Under the pieces are notes generated by a model, which was not told the DNA's origin, made no database searches, and was given only the letters and a program-made list of their open reading frames with translations. The position numbers and the translations under genes were made by a program. Of a stretch of 64,000 bases of DNA, positions 47,231-63,591 are shown in pieces (positions within the stretch are counted from its first letter, which is position 1; every line of letters begins with the position of its first letter). The DNA comes from Endomychus coccineus (taxonomy: Eukaryota > Arthropoda > Insecta > Coleoptera > Endomychidae). Location of the stretch: NCBI GenBank assembly GCA_958510875.1, contig OY294067.1, forward strand, positions 137,609,726 through 137,673,725, written 5' to 3'.

Positions 47231-48765
47231 TTTCAAGCCATATCTGGTACTAAAATACACTTTATTCAGTGAAGCTTCGTCTGTTCAAAGAACATAAATA
47301 TGTGTCATGAATAAGTAGACGTATACCTATGCATGACAACCATAGATCATCATCTATAGGTTCCTATCAACGAACTCGTTGAAAAAAACATCATAAACTG
47401 AAAATTGACGCTGTTCCAATACATGACACTCACTCATTTATTGGAACAATTGATAGAATTGGTTCCACATTTTCAGGGTAAAACGTACGTTCTCCCTCGA
47501 AAACCAATAATATGTCTAATATATTGCCAGAAACAACAATAATAAGCATTAATTCGACATATGAAATGATACAACAACTAATTCGAAACCTTACCTACTT
47601 ACGGAAATCGGTAATGTCTAGTCGAAACTGAGATAATGTGAAGCAGGTGTCACTAATGCATGCATTAGCAGAATACTGACTCAGAGTTGCTTAATAGTTC
47701 GAATGACCACCGCTTGATGGAAATGTAAGATTGACATAACGCATAGTAATACACAATTTATAACTGCATTTTCTTAATATAGCTAATAAAATCAAAAGTG
47801 ACATCAAATGGTACAATGTCGGTCACTGGTAATCTACCTTAACTATATTCCGAATATTCCTAAAACGTGTTTATGTAAAAACTGATAGGTTTGTATTGCA
47901 ATAAAATGGAAATGATTTCAAATATTCTGGATTTGTCTTATCTATTATGACACATATACATGGGGATTATGTATTGAATATAACATAATTTAAAAGTACA
48001 TTCCGGCTATTCCTAGAAGACGTCATTCCGTTGAACATTTTTGCATGGCTCTCACACTTAAATTATCGGGTGTATTTCGCCGATAAAACGTCTTAAGCCA
48101 ATACCTTCTAGAATACAAGGCCTACTGGCTCGATCGTTACGTCACAAGCCAGAGGCTATGTTACTTCATAGCATTGGCAGAAAATCTATACGTTTGTTTG
48201 CCGATATCAATTTTTCCGGAGTTCATTGTCATAACATAATGAGCGTCAGTAAACTGTATTCAGATCCAAAACGCGAGAAGAACCAACAACATTTAGATTA
48301 TTCAATTATAACACTTTTATAGCCGGTTATTTACGAATAAAAACACTTTCCAGTCACACAAGGACACGTAATGAATATGTGCAACGTATAATTTTGCACC
48401 AAAAATAGATGATACATTATCAATTCGTAATATTTAACACCCCCTGTACCAGCTACGCGACATAATACCGGTGATACCATATATAACCCATTCGTCAGCC
48501 TCACTCACTTTAATTATTTACCAGAAAACATAAGTGCTAGTATAATGCCACAAACTCGTAAAGGGAGTATGAGGGCCCTGTTACCTTGTGAGTAGTCCAC
48601 AAAAAAATAGATCAGCGTAGGAGATATCTAGTTTTTTGTCTTATTCTTTGTTCAGTAAATATTTGAATATGGATAATCTGTTCAGGATGCTTACAGCGTT
48701 TAACTTTAATAATTATAATTATTCAACGGAAGGAACTTTTGAATAATAATGGCACTCCTCATATC
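47231..48765. other. No gene recognised
   Basis: AT-rich sequence with no supported coding frame or named repeat. Confidence 0.4.
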
Positions 48766-48770
48766 TTATC

Positions 48771-52188
<3,418 letters not shown>

Positions 52189-52204
52189 GCGCGCGCACGC
52201 GCGC

Positions 52205-53155
52205 ATGTATTTGTGTATTAGAATTGTCGTTTCGGTACGAACTGGTATTGATAAAACATTCAAACTGACAATAGTTGTCGAATTGTTTCGACTTTCGAGA
52301 AAGGAAATACCTTATGAATATTTTCACTTGTGGTAGGTTTCGAAGATGCTAGATGTGCTACATTATATGCATTTCGTGACCCTGGTTTAATATTCCTCTG
52401 AACATACATCTAGCATTTAATCTGTTTTTGTTGCTATAACAATATTTATTAAGATATACAAGTGAACATTAGAGATCACAAGTACATGTACAAAATCAAG
52501 TGCCCCCTTACATTACTGTAACATTCGCAGTAGTTCGCAGAGGAACAATGTTTCCTGCTAATCATCAGACAATTAATTTCAGTTTTTGGATTTTTCCATC
52601 CAATATAACATACTGGGAACATTAGTTTAATAGTCCAAATTAGTTCTGAATCTAAGACAATTATTGTAAGGAAGCGATCTTGAACGATAAAGATTTACAG
52701 GAGTCAAATGGTACTTCACACGATGTGTTAACCCTTAGTATGGTGTGAAAGCTATTAGCGACCCCTCCAATCGTTAAGTTCACTAGACACAAATTGGCCC
52801 GTAAATTGAATACCAACGACAATAAATCAGTTGTTAGAATAGTAACGCACACTGCCGCTTTTTCTGTGAGTTATGTTTAAGTGGATTTATTTTATGGATT
52901 AGGTTTTTGTACTAATGAATTAAACTATGTAGCTTGAATCTCCTCTGTTGTGAATTTATTAGGTGTTTGCATTCATTGGTAACAAGATAATCGGATAAGT
53001 TTTTACACTAAATTGTTCAATGTCGAACCTATTATATAAATGATGGCTCAATTTCATATGGTCAATAATCTATGCATTTGAATGACACTACGAACTTGTC
53101 AGATCGAATAAGTTCGATTATGTATTTTGGTTTACAATAAAAAGAAAGTGAGTAA
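52205..53155. other. No gene recognised
   Basis: AT-rich sequence; nothing supported. Confidence 0.4.
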
Positions 53156-53159
53156 ATAA

Positions 53160-53660
53160 AGTACTGAGGGTCGTTCAGCTACCATCAAGTAGCCATCATT
53201 AGAGTAAACTAAATAAAAAATAAGAAATCAAAATGTGCCTGTTTAAATACTATTTGGAATCAATAGTGTAAATGAGGGATTACCTTCACATATAGATAAA
53301 TTTGAATTCATTATATAGCTTTTCAGATTTTAAATTTCCTCCCTCTAAATTATCCAAAAATTTATCGTTTTTTTGTTTCAAGAGTGCTAAACTTTCTTCA
53401 GAAATGGTGCGACTTGAATAAAGAATATGTTCTGCTAATGCTGATTTTTCACAATTAATGTTCCTCATAGAGTATTCCTTCTAGTCTAACCCACACGCCA
53501 TTTTGAATACGACTTACAATCGATTTTGACAATCAAGGATTTATCGAATTCGGAAACGTTATCATGTTAACATTGGTGTTGCCTAAACGGTTTTTCAACA
53601 TGTCCTTACATTTATAAACGGGTTGTATTGCAAATTAAGAAAATAAATCGTGTACTCATT
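53160..53660 (-). pseudogene. Penelope-like element 3' end, second locus
   Basis: Minus-strand relic. About 53,620-53,560 includes KNRLGNTNVN. After degraded sequence, KSALAEHILYSSRTISEESL (53,445-53,385) corresponds to the end of the GIY-YIG region seen at 33.1-33.3 kb. The distal part (53,160-53,205) is a decayed version of the ribozyme core (CTAATGA, TGGCTACTTGATGGTAGC, GAAC). Confidence 0.6.
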
Positions 53661-53969
53661 TCACTATTTGAATTTGGAATCTCCTGCTCATGTACAAGTG
53701 CAAGAAAAGGCATTAAATCACAAAAACAAACATTATAATCACCTACTAATCCAGTTTTCCAGAAAATGTATAAAAACTCAACAAACTAACTTGTGGCTGC
53801 GCCACCATCGACGTTGCAGCACCAACATTGAATTTGCTATATCAACTGTTAATGCGCTGGCCCCTAGATGCGTCCGATAGCTGGACGAATTAGCATAAAA
53901 TTATTCGTCCAGTTACTGGACGAATTGAGTAGTTCGTCAATCGCAAAAAATTTGTACATTATTTCCCAA

Positions 53970-54120
53970 TTGCCGCCTATTTCTGTCTACTGCCGAGTAC
54001 TCCCAAGCATTGTTGTCCATTGCGAGTAATACCGAGCACTGCCGTCCATTGCCTTATAATGCCGTGCACTGGCGTCTATTTCCAAGCACTGCCATCTATT
54101 TCAGAGCATTGGCGCTTATT
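53970..54120. repeat. ~30-bp minisatellite (gccgagcactgccgtccattgcc)
   Basis: Five or so imperfect units alternating a 'gagcactgcc' block and a 'gtctattgcc' block. Ends where the TIR element's flank begins. Confidence 0.7.
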
Positions 54121-54126
54121 GATACC

Positions 54127-54960
54127 GAGATATCAAAAATTATCTTGGTCAAGGGTGGTTGTGGAATCTAAAACGTGTATTTTACTTTACGTTTGAAATA
54201 ATCATGTCACTATCACACTGACATCATCAATAACCTACAAATTTCATACCTATTTATTTCAGTTGTAAAACAATAATGAACTAAAAATTATGAAATAATT
54301 ATGTGAACTTTGAACCTCTTCAGAGATCGTGATAGCCACAATCCGGGTGAAAAACTGTTTTGAAATAGTAAATTTTACGTAAATCGAATGACGTTCACGT
54401 GAGAAGCCCGTAGTACGCGAGTTAGGAAAGTGCAAACTGGATGTACCTAATACGGCTTTACGACGATTTTTCGCGTGCCGTTTTCGCTCCATATAGTTAG
54501 ATTTAGTATCGAACCGTGGCCGACGGCCATTCTTTCTTCGATAAATGTCCATTAAATAGGAAAATTTAATTAAAACAGTTTGAGCTATTCTCAGATCTCA
54601 GCTACACGCGTCTAACGTGCGACGTACCAAAGGGAATTTTCTCGCGACTAAAATATACACGAAGCGGGTAAAAGCTAGCGGCCCATAGCCAAAAACACTT
54701 TATTACAACTAGCGCCGGTCGCACGGGGCAAGAAAAGACCCCAAATTAACAAGACCGAGGTAAAATGTATAAACTCTAACTTACGCGCAGCAAGTTCCTC
54801 GAGGCATATGTCAAATTGATTCCGTTCGTAGCTAATTACATAGGACGTGTGGCGTTCATGCAATTATGTTTTTAGATAATTCGAACCTTCTAAATTCGAT
54901 GGGCTACGTGAAAATTCCGGAGTCCAAAGCACTAAAGACTTCTGAGTGTTACAATATTCG
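54127..54960. mobile_element. ~1-kb TIR element, copy 2, interior inverted relative to flank
   Basis: 54,127-54,300 matches the left flank of copy 1 (from gatatcaaaaattatct), and 54,303-54,430 matches its left TIR, both in the same orientation. From about 54,440 the sequence matches copy 1's interior in reverse (its right end first), through the short frame at 54,863-54,675 (minus) to about 54,960, where similarity stops before any right TIR. Confidence 0.7.
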
Positions 54961-56660
54961 TATAAAATTGCGAAATTTCGCACTTTTAGAAACATTCACG
55001 CAAAAAAATGTAATGTATTAATTTTTCGTTGAATGCGTCGTTTCTGATATTTAAAGAGCATCAAAATTTGAAATGAAAATGGGGCGAGTAATAAGAAATG
55101 ATATAATACATGATAGAGTATTGGTTTACTTAATCAAAAATATGGAAATGGCTATACGAGTACAAACTCACTTACAGTGCTATATTAATTATATTTTATT
55201 TCATTTCGAACTAGATTTATAGCAAATTGTACAGTGATAGATATTTCACAAGAGACAGGAATCCACGGTTCTATGAGTTTTTGAGCATGCGCAGTACGTG
55301 CCTCACGACATTTCTCTTACGACTCCGAATTTGTAAAGTTGTCTACCCATTGAAGGTTTCGCACCTTTCAAAAGCGGAGAAAAGAGCCGGGTACGCGCGC
55401 TCATTAGGAAAATGTTCATTGAAATAAGATCATAATCTTCCTGCTTACTACTGATGCTAAGCAAGTTAAATTTCGTAAGGTTCTGATGATAAAAAGATGA
55501 TAATAAATGAGTTGCTTGCTCTGAGAATCAAACCCCGCATCTGCATTGTTTACATACCTACGATAGCTGTTGCGGGAAGAATTGCAAACAGTTCTTATAG
55601 TCCCGCCTTTTTCCTTCCACTCTTTGATGAACGTCTGATTCGAAGTATACCTACTCATATTACCTTTTTCGAAGAGGATATAATGATCTGAATTTGGAAT
55701 ATCTAGACGAATTTCATTCAATATCGCAACAGATCTAGTTTACGAAGTCTTTGGAGAAAACAATATCATCACTTCTGGGAATATTGCTCAATTAATTGAA
55801 ACTACCGAATTGAATGTCATTCACGTGGATGTAGAATTTTCCCCATAACAAATTTGAATGATCATTTTCGAGGTTATCATTTTTTTTTCAATAATAAGAC
55901 TTGAAACATTGGGATATATTCGTATACACAACAAGAAACAGCTATAAATACCTTCAAGTTCAAGAATTATCAGATTTCAGTAGTCTCGACTGAAATTGAC
56001 ATCAGGGAATCTAATCTATAATGTAATATGATGTAAAAGGTTCTCTAAAGGCTAGAGATTTAATTCTGGCCAGACGATGGCGAACAGTGCTCAATTAAAA
56101 AATAACCTTGAATTTGACTATTTGAACCACACCATCAAATAGTCTAATCTAATTATGTTCCATACTCACGAATGGAGTTTCATGTGTTCGCAATATGTGA
56201 ATTCCTATTTAACCGGCTTTTCATGATACTTGATATTTTGTTGACTTTTAATTTCTTTATTTGAATCGTTTCATTGAAACGTTCAGCATGTTCGAATGTA
56301 GTTCAATATATTTTCAAAGCTTACGACAAAACTACTAGACTAGTAAATCTAAAATGGCCGGTTTCAAAGCTCTTCGTTGTGTAGCAACGTATCAAATAAT
56401 TTTTTTATTATAATCCACTTATGCAGTCAGGATGAATAGGAATTGTTTGGTTGAAATTACTCGCAATGACGATAGAAGAGTGATATCTTGAGGATTTACA
56501 GATCAAAGAAACCAACCCTATCGTACCAATTATCACTTTAATTGGAGAAGAGTTAAAACCATGTATAGTCACCATTTGCTTTCACTTATTTAAGAATAAT
56601 TCAATTCATGAAATCAAGGGCCCAGGAAAGAGCGGTACTCGGGTACTTGGTTCAATGCCT
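54961..56660. other. No gene recognised
   Basis: AT-rich sequence with chance frames only. Confidence 0.4.
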
Positions 56661-56663
56661 TTC

Positions 56664-56830
56664 CTAGATGTATGAAAACACAAGCGACTTAGTTATTTCG
56701 TCGGTAAACAGTAACAGATTATTTTCGGTATTTATACCGGGTATGAGTCCATGTTGATCTTCGATGATTCCGTTTGTAACATTAATCCTAATATGTCTTA
56801 GTACCAGTGGAATGTGCTGAAGTGTTGCAG
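56664..56830 (-). pseudogene. LINE reverse transcriptase fragment
   Basis: The minus strand reads IIEDQHGLIPGINTENNLLL and FTDEI, the conserved RT motif (usual form QHGF.PGRST..NLL..F.D) of jockey-like LINEs, then a stop. Short and isolated. Confidence 0.55.
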
Positions 56831-56839
56831 CTGATATCC

Positions 56840-57210
56840 TATCAGAGATATTCGCTATGTCCTTTGGTTCTAGACCCAAAGCCTGTCCGGCCCATCTACC
56901 TTCTATTGTTCTGGATCCATCGGTGTACCACCAGAATTTTCCTTCCTAACAGGGTGGACTTTTCCCTATCTTCAATGTTCTTGGTTTCCAAGGTAGTCTT
57001 GTGTACACATGAACACCTTGCCTATGTCAGCACTTGGTGCCATGACTAATGGATGTTACATATTTGAAAAGTCTTCATCTTTAAACCAAAGATTTATACC
57101 TCCCTAAGATCCGTCTTTGCTTATATCAAGCTTGGTTTTTTTGGCAGTCCCCCGTATTACCATTTGAAGGGGATGTTTGCCCCAGTATTTTCGCCATGCT
57201 AGCCGTATTA
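56840..57210 (-). pseudogene. LINE RNase H fragment
   Basis: The minus strand reads FWWYTDGSRTIEGRWAGQAL (about 56,940-56,880), the first catalytic Asp motif (YTDGS) of RNase H from non-LTR elements. It is preceded by frameshifted sequence. The RT piece follows rather than precedes it, so two different LINE relics are joined here. Confidence 0.5.
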
Positions 57211-57328
57211 ATTGGCCACAATTCCGTGTAAGTACATAAGAGATATATAATTAAATTTTCTGAATTATGAATATAACTTAGATAACATAAGATTATCAAG
57301 ATGAATAAAAGTAAAACATTGAAACACA

Positions 57329-57405
57329 GATGGGATTCGAACCCACATTCCTGTACGTCCAGTTCAGCGTTTTAAGCAACTACACCACTTTGATTCCGTC
57401 AGAGT
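57329..57405 (-). tRNA. tRNA-like sequence (pseudogene or SINE head)
   Basis: The minus strand has an A-box-like TGGTGTAGTTGCT, an anticodon arm CTGAA-CTGGACG-TACAG with one mismatch (anticodon position reads GGA), and a perfect T arm with B box GGTTCGAATCC. The acceptor stem does not pair and there is no long variable arm, so this is not a functional tRNA-Ser. Confidence 0.4.
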
Positions 57406-57489
57406 GTTATATATTTGTGAATATAAACCTCTGGAAGGATAGTAGATCATTGATTAACACAATGCGAAGAACATAGTCTTGAAAGAGGA

Positions 57490-57815
57490 GGAAAAATAGA
57501 AAAAATATCAAGATCTCCTGTTCGAGCTCCGCACGCTATACCTGGGCCACAAGGTCGTATTAGTGGTTCTGATCATCGGTGTTTTGGGCAGAATTCGGTC
57601 TCCGCTGCGTTCGAACTTGATCATTCCGTCCTGTGAGAACTCGGCGCAGATCTTGTTAGACCGGATGCAGATACTTAGGACACACGACTTAGGAACCTGA
57701 AGCTACTTATCGACCGCTGGGGAGGAGTAGCTTCGTTTAACCGACTACTGGTTTTTCTGGCGCGATTGCTGCGAGGTCATCAGAGCCCGCGGCAGCCCCG
57801 ACCAGGTTTTAATGT
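57490..57815. other. GC-rich island of unknown origin
   Basis: About 320 bp of markedly higher GC than the surroundings, without a long frame on either strand. Could be part of an unrecognised repeat or an RNA-related sequence. Confidence 0.35.
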
Positions 57816-57839
57816 AAGAAAACTGTAGTTTTGACGTTT

Positions 57840-57930
57840 CGATAACATATTTTTATCTTAGCCAAAAATTGTTATGTTAATCAACCTAAACATAAAAGCA
57901 TAACCAAAAATTGTTATGTTAATTAATATA
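57840..57930. repeat. Two ~33-bp direct repeats (ccaaaaattgttatgttaat)
   Basis: gccaaaaattgttatgttaatcaacctaaacataaaag is followed by accaaaaattgttatgttaattaata, an imperfect tandem pair next to 'gttttgacgtttcgat', a phrase common at insect retroelement ends. Confidence 0.45.
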
Positions 57931-58507
57931 AGAAGTTTTCATAAATATAAAAATATATTATCGATAGCAGTATTTCGACTGAACTATACTTCTGCACACC
58001 ATTCGAACACATGTCGCCTTCGTATTTACATTCTGAGTACTTAGCAGTAGGTGAGAGTCTGATCTACTGTTAAATATTTGACCTCATCCTTCAGCACGAT
58101 TGGAGCCATACCATTGCATGTGCATGGATTCTGTGAAATCAAAATTATATTGTCAATTTTCTGGGAATAAGGCCAGAAACTCAATTTTTTGATGCTTCAG
58201 CCACTTCAAATGACAAATATTCTTCATGTTCTTCACATTCTGATAACATTTATTTCACATGTTTCAAAGAAACTTGGTTAGGTTTATCATTGATTTGTTG
58301 GCTAACTGTCGCTTACTATTGCGTTAATATCGTTATCAACCATCAGACAGAGCCTATTTGCTAAATTATTATGTACATTGAACGTCAAAATTATTTAGTA
58401 CCATTTCGCAATGTAGCATCATAAATAATTATTAACGCTGTACAACTGCAACTACTTTCTCTGCTGCTGTTAGTCCAGGCAATGAGCCGGGATTTCAGCT
58501 ATAATAA

Positions 58508-59102
58508 AAAAAAGACATATAGGTTCGAATCGAAAAATTTTTGTCGGCTTCGATTCGTGGGGTAATCAGGATCATTCATAACACATGCATTTGGGGGCCA
58601 AAAATGGCCTCCAAAAGGGTAATTCCGATTTTAAAATGCACCAAGGTTTTTTTTTGGGTCGCTGATCACGATTATGACGTCAGATTTACTTGAAATCAAT
58701 TTTGAGGGTGGAAAATCGATCAAATTGGTAATTTTTGCACCATATTAGATTATTTTGGCAATATATAATATGTTTAGATTTTTTCAAATTCACCAAGGGG
58801 GTTTTTTGGAACACGATTTTGACGTCATATTTACTTGGAATCAGTTCTGGGATTAAAAAATTGGCCAATTTGATCGATTTTCCACCCCCTAGAATTGATT
58901 TCAAGTAAATCTGACGTCAGAATCGTGATCAGAAACCCAAAAAACCTCCTTGGTGCATTTTAAATTAGAAATTACCCTCATGAGGGCCATTTCTGGCTCC
59001 CAAGGGGAAGTGACTTCTGAGGTTTTATGTGTTATCCTGATAACTCCACGAATCGAATCCCACAAACATTTTTCGATTCTGACCTACATGTCTCTTTTTT
59101 CC
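58508..59102. mobile_element. Palindromic MITE, ~595 bp
   Basis: The two halves are near-complete inverted copies. Ends read AAAAAAGACATATAGGTTCGAATCG and, inverted, AAAAAAGAGACATGTAGGTCAGAATCG. Internal pairs include GATTCGTGGGGTAATCAGG, CACCAAGG and TTGATCGATTTTCCACCC. No coding frame. Long-arm, short-loop structure typical of fold-back MITEs. Confidence 0.8.
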
Positions 59103-61540
59103 GGTTCGTTGCCTTGACTATATGAAAATAGAACCCGTTGCTCTCCACTGTAAGGATGTTATTCATCCCAAACTTCAACTCAATCACTATTAAAACAATT
59201 ATTATTCTCTAGCTCCATAGAAATCATAAATTCAATGTCCCTTCTCACTTTTTCATATTTAGGACTGGCACAGCCACTATAAATCGATGAGATGGTTAAG
59301 AGACTGTATGTTAATTCAGACGCATCAATAGTTATGTTTTCATTTTTGATATCTTTTAGTTTCCTGATTGTTTTTGCATCATTATTGCACTATTATACCC
59401 CGAAATTTCATCGACCATTATGGGCGGTATCTTCAGGGCAGTTTGAAATGTGAGAATGTAGGTGTATAATAGTGCCATCCATAGCAGAATACACCCGGAA
59501 ACAAAAATATATCAAAAATCGCTGGAGTCTACAGTTCCTCTTTTATTATTTCAACTTTTATATTCTTGCATTTTGAGGAGAAGAAATGTGGAGAATATGT
59601 GCATAATACAATAAACTATATTGGATTATAATGAACTGAGTCTTTTGATAATAATCGTGGGAAAATATTCCACTGCGTTTCTAATTATTCAGGCCATACG
59701 AATGGGCGTGGAAATGGCAGATAACCCTTGTTTGCACCAGAGATTTTAAACTTATTTCACCGAACAACTGATAGAGATAATCGTACTGTATTATTCCGAA
59801 ACCGAAGCTTACCAAAGCTGATTGTAATCAAAATTAGGAATGGACCATACAACAGTATGTAAGCTTAAAGATAGAAGGTTAACACCCAAGAATACTATAT
59901 TAAATGTCTTGGTCACTACCAGGACAACAGATTCATCAAATTGTTTATTGTCATGATTCGGCAATACAACAATAATGAGCGTTCACAAGTATCGGTAATG
60001 TAATTTCCCGCATCCAATCACACATCTTGGCAATACGCACCCTGGTAATATAATAACGTCACCGTATTCCCACTGTAAGTGATCAAGTACCCTACACAAA
60101 AGACAACCATTGAGAATGGCACCTGAATGTTTTAGACATTTATTTGAGAATGAAGAATTCAGATTTTCTCTCGGCCTCCTAGCCGAGATAGAATTTGGCG
60201 AGACGAGTGGAGGCGTCAAATTGGTTTCATCTCGATGAAATCACAAACGCTTAACCTTTCTTTTTTCAAAATGCAAGTATATATAAGAGTAAAGAAAAAA
60301 AATTGACGCGTTTGTTTAATCACACTTTGCAATCATTGTGCTGGGGCCAAGTCTGCAAAAGTGAGATAAGAAATTTAATTGTTAGTTTCCATTGAGTGTT
60401 TACTAACAATTCTTTGAATACTAGTTAACAAGATTAGTTTAGGAGTCAGTTCAGCGCCCCGCTAGACATTTGGTCTCGGGCAAATTCTAAGACTGCCATC
60501 CTTATTAGTTACCATCATTGCTTTAATAAGTAACGAACCAATTAGCGTAAAATACTTAAGTAAGTATGAGAAGTAACTTCTTTCCACGGAAGATACGAAC
60601 ACAGGTATAGTTAATAAAATTCGTAAAGAAAAGCTTCGGCAAGGTTGACGAGAACTCTATTTAGATTATTGATGTTGCATTTTATCCTCCTCAACCGTAT
60701 TGGTTGAGAACAGCAATTCGTCTCCGAGTTCCAAGCCATTATTTTCTGTACTTTTGCCGTCAGATGAATGAGAATGTACAGAGTGGCAAAATCTCTTGGT
60801 ATATGAAATACCAAAAAATGAATCTCTTTTCTTCGATTTCTTTTTTTTTTGGGGAAATATTCAATAGTGGAATCAAACACCAGCTTATAGTATTTTGTTT
60901 TCGAGTTATTTGAGAAAACTCAATTTTTTGAGTTTTGGTTTTTCATGTATGTCTGTTATTTATGGAATTGGAATAAAATGATTCACACATTTTTGAGTCA
61001 CTTTCAGAAGTGGAAGGCAGTGTTGTAGTCACGTTTTCCGAAACATTTTCAAAATGCGAGTTATTACATAAAGTTGTATTTTTTATATGGAAGTCATAGT
61101 TGGCTAAGACTTCATTGGGAACATAATTTTTTCCCATTCTAAACATATCTACCATATTGGATCGATTTTTCCATTTCTCCTAGATCTTAGAGAAAACTGT
61201 AATTATTGAATAATTCTTGTAATTTCTTCACTATATATAGTAGGTTTATGTCATTTAGAGAATGCCTAATTGAGCGAACAATCTAAAATTGCATTGTTCT
61301 ACAATTTTACATATTTTAAAACAATCAAATGTTTACTCTAACAACGGTTGTTCATATTTTACAACAATGGTAATTTAATTTATGAAAATTTAGAAACGCT
61401 TATCATGTTATGAAACGTTCATTCTGCGTTACAACTATTCTGAAACTGCAAATAAAACATATTTTAATCTTGACCCAGAAGAAGACAAAGTGATGGTAAA
61501 TAGGTACATATCTATATGATTGAAGAAAACAATTATCAAT
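59103..61540. other. No gene recognised
   Basis: AT-rich sequence. Minus frames at 60,219-59,983 and 61,155-60,943 show no domain I can name. Confidence 0.4.
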
Positions 61541-61542
61541 AA

Positions 61543-61865
61543 TAAAATAGCGTGACTCGCCTACGCATAGGTCATACTCATATTACCCACGTTCATCTCC
61601 TGACTAACAGTGCAGCACCCTTATGCGAACAGTGCGGTGTCATTTTAACAGTGAAACATTTCCTATAACGTATAAGCCACAATATACTCAACTGCCGAAG
61701 ACAACTGCTGGCGAGAAATGACTCATTTCTGAATTTGTTTGACTATCTAAAATCAATTGGCTTACTGAATAATATCTAGCTCACTGTCACCATGTATTGT
61801 ACCGTCGCTAATAGCCGCTGGCTGATGCTACATATTTCTAATAAAAAAAATAATAATAATAAAAT
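61543..61865 (+). pseudogene. 3' end of a jockey/I-type LINE
   Basis: The plus strand reads RLRIGHTHITHVHLLTNSA, then CEQCGVILTVKHFL, the zinc-ribbon-like tail (CX2C...H) that follows RNase H in LINE ORF2, then NCRRQLLARNDSFLNLFDYL and a stop near 61,780. A short 3' UTR ends in AATAATAATAATAAAA at 61,846-61,864. A 5'-truncated insertion with one internal stop. Confidence 0.75.
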
Positions 61866-61879
61866 AGCATAATACCGTT

Positions 61880-62430
61880 GACCATTCATAGTTTCATTAT
61901 AAATTCGATAAGCCTAATTAACTCTATTGTAAAATATAAACCAAAAGCGTCCCAGATTTTGAACGACGACGGTACGATCGGGTTCAACATCAGACCCCCA
62001 ATGCTCATTGTGCCTGCTGCTCGCACTGCTGACATAATTATATGCTTCATTCGTCCAAATCACCGTTTTAAAATAAGAGCATCTCTCTGAATATGCGGAA
62101 AATAGTAGTTACAAAACTCCAGACGTCGTTTAGGATCATTCGGGTCGAGTTGTTGATGATTCCTAATTCTATAAGGCGTAAATATATGTTTTTCTAAGAC
62201 CCCTTCCCCTTATGTCACAGCAGATTTGGCTTGCATTTAACGATTTGAAACACAGGAATTCGCAACGGCCATAGCAATAAGACTTCTTTAGCATCTCCAA
62301 TGTTATATTTCTTAGTGCTTGGTTTGTTAAATGATCCATAATTAATTAAATTTTCCTCCAATCTTCTGAAAATGGTTTTGTTGGGTTGCGTTCTTTCTTG
62401 AGTATCGATTAAAGTATGAATCACTTGCAG
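61880..62430 (-). pseudogene. Tc1/mariner-like transposase relic
   Basis: The minus strand has a helix-turn-helix segment (62,424-62,330: TIFRRLEENLINYGSFNKPS). After eroded sequence come KHIFTPYRIRNHQQLDPNDP and FCNYYFPHIQ (about 62,195-62,080), then a frame change into VIWTNEA, the second catalytic block (normally W.DEA), and NEHWGSDVEPDR with WF. This order matches insect Tc1/mariner-type transposase families; the third catalytic acid is not seen. Confidence 0.6.
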
Positions 62431-63590
62431 CCTTAGAGTTGTTACTCAAATTAAAACACTATCATATCATACTTTTCATAATTTACGAAAGCCATTTAGC
62501 ACCACTGAGAAATACTAACTAATAGAAATTAAGTATCAAGTATGTCTTTAACCTCCAAACCTTCAATAAAAATACGAATGGCCTATCCCCTCTCCTTACA
62601 TTCTACTGCTGGCTTACATGATGTTCTTCCAACATTATAGAATTCCCTCTCGTGTTGACAAAGAATAAAAAAAATTCAGCTGACTATCAACAGTGATTAT
62701 TAAATGACAAACATTCTGTAAGCTTGTTGAACATTGAAATGTTAGATTGCCTGTTCAATTAAGCATTTCTTAAATGGCACAAGCTTACTATTTAGAGTGA
62801 AGAAATCTTAAGAATTATTCAATAAATATAATTGTCTCTAAAATCTGAAAGATGGTGAAATCGAGTCAACAAGATATATATTAGGAATGAGAAAAAATTC
62901 TCTTTCCAATGGTGTTCAGGCCAACCATTTTTGCATGTGGAAAATATAATTTCATATCATAGCCGGTATTTTGGAAATTTTGTGGAAAAAGACGTATCAA
63001 TTTCAAATAGAATCGGACCATAATCACAAAACTCGTTAGTCGTCTTGGGGCCCCCATCTTTTTCATTCTCTCATCAACTTGCCATAAAACTTTGTCACCC
63101 GAATGATGAATACTTGCTTAATTTCGAGTTAATCGGACGACTAGAAATGGGTCAAACTTCACTGGGAAAATTGTACCCGAATTTATAGGGTAACTCGATA
63201 ACAATGGGAGATACAAAAGAAATGGGAGTGACATGTTTTTTTTCTTTGAGATTATTTCACTGGCGGAAACAAAAATTTTTTATCGTCTTATGTTTCTCAG
63301 TTATGAATAAAAGTTTGACTTCTCGATTTTATACACATGTGAATATCGGGGTTGTTTGTAAAATTACATTCTTCGGGCACTTTTTTCGGTGCTCAGAAAA
63401 TTTGAAAAAAAAGGTGCAATTTCGAGTTCTGGCCTACAGTTGAATTTTTTCAAATGAGAATCATAGTTATGATCTAGTTGAAACGGATTTTTTTCTCTTT
63501 CTAACTATATGATACATAATCGATCTTCAATAGCGAAAATAATATTTTATCATATTACTTTTTGCGTTTTTCTATATTTATTTCAAGTAG
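62431..63590. other. No gene recognised
   Basis: AT-rich sequence with chance frames only. Confidence 0.4.
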
Positions 63591-63591
63591 C

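Noticed and set aside
57490..57815. rRNA or snRNA gene in the GC-rich island
   Set aside because: I could not recognise any conserved rRNA or snRNA motif; left as unknown.
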